This document shows positions 26,905 through 33,573 of a stretch of 64,000 nt of DNA, one piece after another (the first letter of the stretch is position 1; the number at the start of each line of letters is the position of its first letter). The position numbers and the translations under genes were made by a program. The DNA is taken from assembly GCA_016707485.1 (NCBI GenBank), contig JADJHN010000002.1, positions 186,001 to 250,000 of the forward strand. Reading direction: 5' to 3'. The notes under the pieces are model-generated. The model was not told the origin of the DNA and did not search any database. It saw nothing but the letters and a program-made list of their open reading frames with translations. This DNA comes from Lysobacterales bacterium. Its GTDB lineage: Bacteria > Pseudomonadota > Gammaproteobacteria > Xanthomonadales > Rhodanobacteraceae.

Positions 26905-28248
26905 TCAGGTTTGGATGCCCATTTTTTCCATGCGCCGGTATAGCGCCTGTCGCGACAGGCCGAGATCCGCAGCGGCCTGGCTGATGACGCCGCGGGCACG
27001 CTGCAAGGCAGCTTCGATCATGCCCTTGTCCGGTTCGGCATCCGCTGCCGGGCGGCGCCCGGCGACACGCGCCGGCTCCACAGCCAGGTCGCGCGCGCTG
27101 ATCACGCCATCGCGACACAGCAGGCTGGCCCGATCAATCGCGTTTTTCAGTTCACGCACATTGCCCGGCCAGGCATGCGCGAGCAGGGCCGCGCGCGCGC
27201 CGCTGTCGAGCGTCGCCCTGCCCTGCAGGAAATGTTCGGCTAGCGGCAGGATGTCCTCGCTGCGTTCGGCCAGCGGTGGCAGGCGCAGCTCGATCACGTT
27301 GAGCCGATAGTAGAGATCCTCTCGAAACTGGCCTTCGCGGATCAGGCTTGGCAGGTCGGCATTGGTTGCACTGATCACGCGCACCGAAACCTTGCGCGTC
27401 TTGCTCGAACCGAGGCGCTCGAACTGGCCGGTCTCGAGGATGCGCAACAGCTTCATCTGCCCGGCCAACGGCAGATTGCCGATCTCGTCGAGGAACAAGG
27501 TGCCGCCATCGGCCGCCTCGAAGCGACCTTCGCGCGCACGGGTTGCGGCGCCGGTATAGGCCCCGGGTTCGGCACCGAATAGTTCGGCCTCGATCAGCTC
27601 GGATGGCAGGGCGCCACAATTGACCGTGATGAACGGGCCCTGCGCGCGCGTGGAATTGGCCTGGACGATTTCCGCGATGCGTTCCTTGCCGGTGCCATTC
27701 GGTCCGGTGATCAGCACCGGCACATCGGCGCGGGCGACCTGGCAAGCCAGTTCGATCACCCGCTCCATGGCGCTGGAGGCGTAGACGACGCCGCGCAGGT
27801 CGAAGCGGTCGTCGAGCTGGCGCCGACGGCGGCGACGCTCGTCGCGGAATCGCGTGACCTCGCGCGTAGCCTCGGAAAGCTCAAGCAGGTTTTCCACCGT
27901 CGCCAGCAGCTTGTTGTCATCCCATGGCTTGCCGAGGTAATCACCGGCGCCGGCCTTGACCAGTTCAACCGCCGTCTCCAGGCGTGTCCAGGCGGTCAAC
28001 AGGATGATCGGCAGATCGGAATGCTCGCGCCGGACGGCCCGATACAGCTCGATGCCTTCCTCGCCGGACGTCGTATCGGCGCTGAAGTTCATGTCCTGCA
28101 CGACCAGATCGATGTCTTCGCGGGCAAGCAGGTCAAGGCCCTGCGCCGGCGAAGTGGCGACCAGCGTACGGATGTCATGCAGCGCAAACAGCACGTCGAG
28201 TGCGGTTCCCACTGCCGGATTGTCGTCGATCACCAATACGGTGCGCAT
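26905..28248 (-). CDS. Sigma-54-dependent response regulator (NtrC/PrpR-type) of the efflux operon
   Basis: The 447-aa activator has a receiver domain (DDN near residue 7, phospho-acceptor Asp in VVQDMNF, LLTAW, YLGKPWD). An Arg-rich linker (RDERRRRRRQ) follows. The AAA+ sigma-54 domain has Walker A GPNGTGKE, sigma-54 contact loop GAYTGA, Walker B TLFLDEIG and an R-finger region. A Fis-type helix-turn-helix closes the protein (ISQAAADLGLSRQALYRRMEKMG). MRTVLVIDD at 28248 is the natural start. It closes the efflux operon that begins at a consensus sigma-54 promoter (33287-33302), so it probably activates its own operon. GAYTGA differs from the usual GAFTGA by Phe to Tyr, a variant known to work. 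Confidence 0.93.
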   Translation of the reverse strand: MRTVLVIDDNPAVGTALDVLFALHDIRTLVATSPAQGLDLLAREDIDLVVQDMNFSADTTSGEEGIELYRAVRREHSDLPIILLTAWTRLETAVELVKAGAGDYLGKPWDDNKLLATVENLLELSEATREVTRFRDERRRRRRQLDDRFDLRGVVYASSAMERVIELACQVARADVPVLITGPNGTGKERIAEIVQANSTRAQGPFITVNCGALPSELIEAELFGAEPGAYTGAATRAREGRFEAADGGTLFLDEIGNLPLAGQMKLLRILETGQFERLGSSKTRKVSVRVISATNADLPSLIREGQFREDLYYRLNVIELRLPPLAERSEDILPLAEHFLQGRATLDSGARAALLAHAWPGNVRELKNAIDRASLLCRDGVISARDLAVEPARVAGRRPAADAEPDKGMIEAALQRARGVISQAAADLGLSRQALYRRMEKMGIQT

Positions 28249-28318
28249 GGTTCGGTTCTGTCGTGTGCATCGCCGCATGCTGCTTGGATGCAGCACGACG
28301 CGAAAGGGTTTGATTTTA

Positions 28319-28404
28319 CGGGAATAGGGAATAGGGAATCGTTACAGCAAAGAGCGCCGGCTTTTGCGCCAAACCGATTCACTATTCCCCATTCCCCATT
28401 CCCG
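28319..28404. repeat. Dispersed GGGAAT-type stem-loop element, copy b
   Basis: The left arm GGGAATAGGGAATAGGGAAT (28320-28339) faces the right arm ACTATTCCCCATTCCCCATT (28381-28400). It fills the gap between the regulator gene and the permease gene and lies in the transcribed leader or spacer of the operon. Confidence 0.8.
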
Positions 28405-28409
28405 GCCTT

Positions 28410-29621
28410 TCACACACTCCTCGTCGCCACTGCCGGTGGCACCCGCGAGGCGCGCATGGCCGGACCGAGCACTGCCAGTTGCCCCAGCGCCCACAGGCAG
28501 AGGAAGCCGACGGGCACGTAGTACCAGGGCAACCGCGGAGACTGGTAGCTCTGCATCATCCACAGGCTGAAGGCGTAGGCGAGCACCGCGCCGACCAGCA
28601 GGCCGAACGTGGTGATGATGAAATTCTCGGTCTGGAAATAACGCAGGATGTCCCGTTTCGAAGCACCCAGCGCGCGTCGCGTGCCGATCTGACGCGTGCG
28701 CTGGGCGACCCAGAAACTGGCCATGCCGACGATGCCGAGCGCCGTCACCATGAGCAGGGCGGCGATGACGGCGGTCAGGATGATGGCCATCGCGCGGTCA
28801 CCGGAATAGGCGTCATTTCGTGTTTCCGCCATCGTGTGTACCTTGCCGATGATCCGGCTCGTGTTCGAATCGGCAAGTTTCTGCTCGACCAGCTTCATGA
28901 CCTCGTCGCGGCGCCCCGGCTCGGCCCGCACGAGATAGCGGGACGAGTTGCCGTAGGGCATGAAGGCCGGAACTAACGTCGAGTTGTCGACCGAGCTGCT
29001 GCTCATCCAGGGCTGCTGGAGCCGATCGACGATGCCGACGATCGTGCTGGTCGGCGGGTCTTCCCCCATGTAAATGGACTTGCCGAGCGCATCGCCATCC
29101 GGAAACAGCTTGTCGGCCAGCGCCTTGGTCACGATGATCGAAGCCGGCTGCAGGCGATCTCCGAAATTGACGTCGGCGATTTCCTCGGGCTTGAAGTTGC
29201 GCCCGGCGATCAGGTTCACGTCGAACGTATCGAGGGCGTGATCGTCGACGATGTAGATCGCCGTGTCGGCGGTCGAGGTCTTCTGCTTCGGCTGCAGGCT
29301 GAGGCCGGTGCTCCAGCCCCCCTCGCTCATCGGCACCGAATTGGTGACCGTGACTGCGGCCACGCCAGGCAACTGACGGATCAGAGCCAGATCCTCGCGG
29401 ATGGTCGCGCGGGCATTGAAGCCTTCGCCGAAGCCCGAACTGCCGAGATGGAAGGTATCGGTTTCGTTCATGCCGCTCGGCCGGTTCATGTGGTCCAGGC
29501 GCTGGCCAATGATGAACAGTGCGTTGCAGACAATGGCCAGGGTCATGGCCACCTGAACGCCGATCAGGATCATCGAGACCTTGCTGCGCATCAGGGCGGA
29601 AAAGATGGGACGGATTTCCAT
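28410..29621 (-). CDS. FtsX/MacB-type ABC transporter permease (second in operon)
   Basis: The 403-aa permease follows the MacB plan: one N-terminal membrane helix (VSMILIGVQVAMTLAIVCN), a large periplasmic domain (about residues 45-275), and three C-terminal helices with RTRQIGTRRALGASKRDILR between the first two. MEIRPIFSALMR is the real start; the frame upstream to 29711 is only the translated repeat element (29632-29730). It pairs with the other permease at 29735 to form a heterodimer with the ATPase at 31099. The substrate is unknown. Confidence 0.88.
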   Translation of the reverse strand: MEIRPIFSALMRSKVSMILIGVQVAMTLAIVCNALFIIGQRLDHMNRPSGMNETDTFHLGSSGFGEGFNARATIREDLALIRQLPGVAAVTVTNSVPMSEGGWSTGLSLQPKQKTSTADTAIYIVDDHALDTFDVNLIAGRNFKPEEIADVNFGDRLQPASIIVTKALADKLFPDGDALGKSIYMGEDPPTSTIVGIVDRLQQPWMSSSSVDNSTLVPAFMPYGNSSRYLVRAEPGRRDEVMKLVEQKLADSNTSRIIGKVHTMAETRNDAYSGDRAMAIILTAVIAALLMVTALGIVGMASFWVAQRTRQIGTRRALGASKRDILRYFQTENFIITTFGLLVGAVLAYAFSLWMMQSYQSPRLPWYYVPVGFLCLWALGQLAVLGPAMRASRVPPAVATRSV

Positions 29622-29631
29622 GGCTTTTTTC

Positions 29632-29730
29632 CGGGAATGGGGAATAGGGAATGGGGAATGGGAAAAAAGTGGATGGGTACGGGCGCGCTCTTTGCTTTCG
29701 CCACTCCCCATTCCCTATTCTCATTCCCCG
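29632..29730. repeat. Dispersed GGGAAT-type stem-loop element, copy c
   Basis: The purine arm within 29632-29663 (GGGAATGGGGAATAGGGAAT) and the pyrimidine arm within 29701-29730 (CCCCATTCCCTATTCTCATT) fill the spacer between the two permease genes. Confidence 0.8.
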
Positions 29731-29734
29731 CTTC

Positions 29735-31039
29735 TCAGATCTTCAACTGCGCTGCGGGCTGCACGCGGCACGCCCGCCAGGTCGGATAGACGCCGGCCAG
29801 CACCGAGGAAACGATCGCCAGGGCGACGGTGACGAAGATCATGGTCCAGTCGAGGTGGGCCACGGTCTTGTATTCCGAGTAGAGGGCGCGCACCGCGAGC
29901 AGGCCGAGGCCGGTGAGGGCGAGACCGAGGATGCCGCCGCTCAGACCCACCACACCCGACTCGATCAGGAACTGGTTGAACACCTCGCGCCGACTCGCTC
30001 CGAGCGCGCGGCGCAGGCCGATTTCGCCGGACTTGCGCGTGAACTTGGCCAGCAGCAGGCCAATCGTGTTGACCAGGCAGACCACGAGGAAGGCGAATGC
30101 GAGGCCGGTCTGCACCTGCACATCGCGCGACACCACTTCCTGATCGTCCATCCATTCGTTGACGTCGAGCAGGCGATTGTTGAGGGGTCGCGGGAAGCGG
30201 CCGAGCTTCTTCTGCTCGTTCACGTAGCTGTCGAGGAAGGACTTGTATTCGGCCAGCCGCGCAGGTGTATCCAGTTGCACCCACATCTGCATCCAGACGC
30301 AATCGGAATCGAGGTAGGCATCCCAGCCATCGCCCGGCGATTTCCAGCAGCTGTTGTTGCCCGACGAGCGCTGCTTGAGATCCACCGCCGTGGTGAACGG
30401 CATGAAGAATTCATCGGGATCGGCGAACGCGCCATTGGTCAGGTCGTAGTAGCGCGAACGCAACTTCCAGTCGTCGAGCACGCCGACGATCGTGTAGTCG
30501 ATGTCGTCCATGCGCACCGTGCGACCGACGCTGTCCTGGCCACCGAACAGCTTTTCGTTCATCTCCTTGCCGAGTACGACGACGCGTTCGTGACTGGCGT
30601 CCTGGTCGTGGCTCCACGGCCCACCGTATTGGAACGGCGGCTCGAACATGCCGAAAAAATCGGTATAGGCGACCCGGCCAAGTGAACGAAACGGTTTCAG
30701 ATCCTTGTTCTCGGGCTGGATCGGCAGGGCCAGCTTGAACATCGCCGCCTGCTTGTCGGCCTTGCCGGCTTCCATCAGGGCGACGGCATCGCGATAGGTG
30801 ACCTGGTCGGGTGGACGCCCATCGTCGTAGAAGCTGTCGTCGGCGCTCCAGTTGTCGAGCTGGACGTAGTGCAACGTATCGCTCTTCCACGGAATCGGGT
30901 CGCTGCCCATCAGGTGCATGACGGTGAGCGTTGTCATGCTCGCGGCAATACCGAGGCCGATACCGACGACCATCAGCGCGGTCAGGATCGGATTTCGCCG
31001 CAAGCTGCGCATGCCAAGTTGCAGATAGTAGGAGAACAT
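29735..31039 (-). CDS. FtsX/MacB-type ABC transporter permease (first in operon)
   Basis: The 434-aa permease starts MFSYYLQLGMRSLRRNPILTALMV, with one N-terminal helix. It has a periplasmic domain of about 240 residues (VVVLGKEMNEKLFGG, a MacB core-domain motif) and three C-terminal helices with GEIGLRRALGASRREVF. The product is a paralogue of the neighbouring permease. The four-gene set (adaptor, ATPase, two permeases) resembles MacAB-like exporters of peptides, antibiotics or membrane-damaging compounds; the real substrate cannot be read here. Confidence 0.88.
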   Translation of the reverse strand: MFSYYLQLGMRSLRRNPILTALMVVGIGLGIAASMTTLTVMHLMGSDPIPWKSDTLHYVQLDNWSADDSFYDDGRPPDQVTYRDAVALMEAGKADKQAAMFKLALPIQPENKDLKPFRSLGRVAYTDFFGMFEPPFQYGGPWSHDQDASHERVVVLGKEMNEKLFGGQDSVGRTVRMDDIDYTIVGVLDDWKLRSRYYDLTNGAFADPDEFFMPFTTAVDLKQRSSGNNSCWKSPGDGWDAYLDSDCVWMQMWVQLDTPARLAEYKSFLDSYVNEQKKLGRFPRPLNNRLLDVNEWMDDQEVVSRDVQVQTGLAFAFLVVCLVNTIGLLLAKFTRKSGEIGLRRALGASRREVFNQFLIESGVVGLSGGILGLALTGLGLLAVRALYSEYKTVAHLDWTMIFVTVALAIVSSVLAGVYPTWRACRVQPAAQLKI

Positions 31040-31043
31040 AGGC

Positions 31044-31159
31044 GTCGGGAATCGAGAGTGGGGAATGGGGAATCGTCAGAGCGAACGCAGCGCGGAATTC
31101 AGGTCTCGGGTGAAACCGGCTCGGCCTTGACCGATTCCCGATTCCCCATTCCCGATTCC
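31044..31159. repeat. Dispersed GGGAAT-type stem-loop element, copy d, entering the ATPase gene
   Basis: The left arm lies in 31044-31075 and the right arm (CCGATTCCCGATTCCCCATT) begins at 31131. The right arm lies inside the ATPase reading frame (31099-31851) and encodes its C-terminal GMGNRESV segment. Confidence 0.8.
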
Positions 31160-31851
31160 ACCGAGCCCCGCAAGCGGGGCTCGTCGTCGAAATCCGTGAC
31201 CTGGCCGTCGATGACGTGCACGTTGCGCTGGGCGCGGGCGGCCAACTCGGGATCATGGGTGACCATGACGATGGTGGTGCCTTGCCGGTTCACTTCTTCG
31301 AGCAGTTCCATGACCCCGCGCGCCATCAGCGAATCGAGGTTGCCGGTGGGCTCATCGGCCATCAGCAGGCGCGGTGATCCGGCCAGTGCTCGCGCAATCG
31401 CCACGCGCTGCTGCTGACCGCCCGAGAGTTCCGAGGGGTAGTGCTTCATGCGCGAGGACAGGCCGACCCGGGTCAGCGATTCCTCGATGCGCTTCTTGCG
31501 CTCGGCGGCGGCGAAGCCGCGATAGCGCAATGGCACATCGACGTTGTCGAACAGGTTCAGATCGGGAATCAGGTTGAAGCTCTGGAAGATGAATCCGATC
31601 TTCTCGTTGCGCAACTTCGAGCGTGCGTCGTCGTTGAGGCCGCTGACGTTGACACCATCGAGCAGGTACTCGCCTCCGCTGAACTCCTCGAGCAGGCCGG
31701 CTATGTTGAGGAAGGTGGTCTTGCCGGATCCCGACGGACCGGTCACCGCGACGAACTCGCCTTCGCGCACGTGGATCGAAAAATCACGCAAGGCATGGGT
31801 TTCGATCAGGTGGGTGCGGTAGACCTTCTGCAGGTGGGTCATTTTTAACAT
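31099..31851 (-). CDS. MacB/LolD-type ABC transporter ATP-binding protein
   Basis: The 250-aa ATPase has Walker A GPSGSGKTT, Q-loop FQSFNLIPDLN, signature LSGGQQQR, Walker B LLMADEPTGNLDS and the switch His in VMVTHDPELA. MLKMTHLQKVYRTH at 31851 is the start; the open frame further upstream is translated repeat. The last ~20 residues (after DDEPRLRGS) come from repeat element copy d and are unlike other family members, so the gene end was captured by the repeat. Confidence 0.93.
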   Translation of the reverse strand: MLKMTHLQKVYRTHLIETHALRDFSIHVREGEFVAVTGPSGSGKTTFLNIAGLLEEFSGGEYLLDGVNVSGLNDDARSKLRNEKIGFIFQSFNLIPDLNLFDNVDVPLRYRGFAAAERKKRIEESLTRVGLSSRMKHYPSELSGGQQQRVAIARALAGSPRLLMADEPTGNLDSLMARGVMELLEEVNRQGTTIVMVTHDPELAARAQRNVHVIDGQVTDFDDEPRLRGSVESGMGNRESVKAEPVSPET

Positions 31852-31866
31852 CGGCGTTGCCTCTGT

Positions 31867-31968
31867 TGGGAATGGGGAATGGGAAATCGAGAATGGGCAG
31901 GAACAGGAAGGGAGCAGTTTGGCGGGATTTCGCTGTTCCGATTCCCGATTCTCCATTTCCTGTTCCCG
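31867..31968. repeat. Dispersed GGGAAT-type stem-loop element, copy e
   Basis: The purine arm lies in 31867-31912 (GGGAATGGGGAATGGGAAAT...) and the pyrimidine arm in 31935-31968 (CGATTCCCGATTCTCCATTT...). The element ends at the adaptor stop codon and fills the adaptor-ATPase gap. Confidence 0.75.
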
Positions 31969-33240
31969 TCAATTCAGCGCCACCCTTTGTGCGCCATTGA
32001 ACAGGTCGGTTCCGGAGATCACGATGCGGTCGCCTTCCTTGACGCCGGAAATGATCTCGACCGCATTGAGACTGGTGGCACCAACTTCGATCGGGGTGCG
32101 TTCGGCTACGCCGTCGCGTACCACATAGGCGACGCGGCCGGCGCCGGAGTCGATGAAGGGGCCGCGCTCGACCATCAACACATCGGGGTGTTCGTCCATC
32201 AGGATGCGCGTGGTCAGGCGCTGGTTCTGGCGCAGGCCGGCCGGCTTCTTCTCGCCGAAACGGATGCGGCCGCTGACCTGGCCATCGATGACTTGCGGCG
32301 AGACTGCGCTGATCGTGCCGCTGTAGCTGCCGGAACTGTCGCGAATCTCGGCGGCCATGCCGATGCCGAGGTCATGCGCAAAGACCTCGGGCACCTTGAT
32401 CTCGATTTCCAGCGCGCTGAGATCGACCACGGTGAGGATCGGCGCATTCGCGGCGACGTTGGCGCGCTGCTGCACGATCAACTGGCCGACCTGGCCATCG
32501 ACCGGCGAGCGCACTTTCAACTCCTCGACCTGGCGCTGCAGGTCCTCGGCCAGCAGGCGCTGGCGATCCAGCGCCAGTCGCTTGCTCTTCAGTTCAAAGG
32601 CGAGACTTTCGACGTCGAGCTTCATGCCGGCTTCGGCGTTGGCCACGGTGATGTCGGCCTTGGCCAGCGCATCCCTGGTGCGCAGCAAATCCATTTCCGA
32701 CATGGCGCCGGCATCGAAGGCGCGTTGCGTGCGTTCGACCTCACGCTTGGCCGTCTGCCGATCGATCATTGCCTGGTCGAGCAATTTCTTCGCTGCCAGT
32801 TGCTGCTTGCGGTGATCGAGGCTGGCACGCTGCACATCGATCTCGAGGCTTTCGCGGGTGGCTTGTTCCTGCTGCAGGCGATTGCTGAGTTCCGGGCTGA
32901 CCACCTCGGCCAGCACCTGATCCTTGCTGACCTTGTCGCCGGCATTGATGTCGAGGATGACCGTGCCGGCACTGGCTGCATACAAGGTCGGACTCACCGC
33001 GGCAACCACGCTGCCCTGCACCGAGACTTCGCGGGTCAGCGTGCCGCGCTTGACTTCGGCAATGCGCAGGCGACTCATGCTTGCCGAACTGTCCGAGGAA
33101 AACAGGCGCGTCGCCGTCGGCACGATCAGGACCAGCAGCACGATCAGCACGACCGCGCCAATGCCGAACTTGAGCCAGCGCTTGCCACGCTGCGGCTCGT
33201 GCTTGAGCTGCCTGTCCTGTGCCGAGGTGTCGCGAATCAT
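31969..33240 (-). CDS. HlyD/MacA-type periplasmic adaptor of the efflux operon
   Basis: The 423-aa adaptor has a short cytoplasmic start, one membrane helix (about residues 24-44, IGAVVLIVLLVLIV), and a barrel-sandwich hybrid start (LTREVSVQGSVVAA). A coiled-coil hairpin (about 110-225), the second half of the lipoyl-like domain (VRSPVDGQVGQL) and a beta-barrel end (VKEGDRIVISG) follow. The ATG at 33240 has GGAGAG six bases before it; an ATG four codons upstream is possible. It is first in the operon, 47 bp from a consensus sigma-54 promoter. Confidence 0.9.
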   Translation of the reverse strand: MIRDTSAQDRQLKHEPQRGKRWLKFGIGAVVLIVLLVLIVPTATRLFSSDSSASMSRLRIAEVKRGTLTREVSVQGSVVAAVSPTLYAASAGTVILDINAGDKVSKDQVLAEVVSPELSNRLQQEQATRESLEIDVQRASLDHRKQQLAAKKLLDQAMIDRQTAKREVERTQRAFDAGAMSEMDLLRTRDALAKADITVANAEAGMKLDVESLAFELKSKRLALDRQRLLAEDLQRQVEELKVRSPVDGQVGQLIVQQRANVAANAPILTVVDLSALEIEIKVPEVFAHDLGIGMAAEIRDSSGSYSGTISAVSPQVIDGQVSGRIRFGEKKPAGLRQNQRLTTRILMDEHPDVLMVERGPFIDSGAGRVAYVVRDGVAERTPIEVGATSLNAVEIISGVKEGDRIVISGTDLFNGAQRVALN

Positions 33241-33286
33241 CCAGCTCTCCATGAGCGGCTCAAGGCGGCCGCCACGGGATCTTTTC

Positions 33287-33302
33287 AGCAAGCCCCGTGC
33301 CA
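33287..33302 (-). promoter_or_regulatory. Sigma-54 promoter of the efflux operon
   Basis: On the minus strand the sequence is TGGCACG-GGGC-TTGCT, a full match to the published consensus TGGCACG-N4-TTGCW. It lies 47 bp before the adaptor ATG, giving a leader of roughly 35 nt. The operon's last gene encodes a sigma-54 activator, which supports the assignment strongly. Confidence 0.9.
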
Positions 33303-33349
33303 GCGTTCAAGTCATTGAATGCACGTGGTTTTCCGGCAATCCCCGTGGC

Positions 33350-33392
33350 TGCGGACAGTGTCCGCGGCAGCTCTGCGGACAGCTGCGGACAG
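33350..33392. promoter_or_regulatory. Candidate upstream activator binding sites (TGCGGACAG repeats)
   Basis: Three direct copies of TGCGGACAG begin at 33350, 33374 and 33384. The first forms a palindrome with the following bases, GCGGACA-G-TGTCCGC (33351-33365). They lie about 75-115 bp upstream of the expected sigma-54 start site, the usual range for NtrC-type enhancers. Binding by the regulator encoded at 26905 is inference. Confidence 0.7.
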
Positions 33393-33573
33393 CCACCGTC
33401 GTGCTTCCTGCCCGGGCGCGTTTGCCAGCGCGGGTGGCCCGGGCCGGGCCCACTCGCGGGCATCCGGCATGCGCCGTGGCGTGGCAGTGCTGCCGCCGCG
33501 GCCATGGCCTGGCCTTCGACCAAGAATCGTTCCGAGGCTTTGCTATGATCGGGCCGCACGAGGGCAGGGGAAC

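Larger units (their letters stand above)
33241..33573. other. Divergent control region between the efflux operon and the Ser/Thr kinase gene
   Basis: This region of 333 bp has no gene. It holds the sigma-54 promoter (33287-33302) and the TGCGGACAG sites (33350-33392) for the leftward operon. The kinase gene to the right begins at 33574 with AGGGGAA just before its ATG; I could not place its promoter. Confidence 0.7.
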
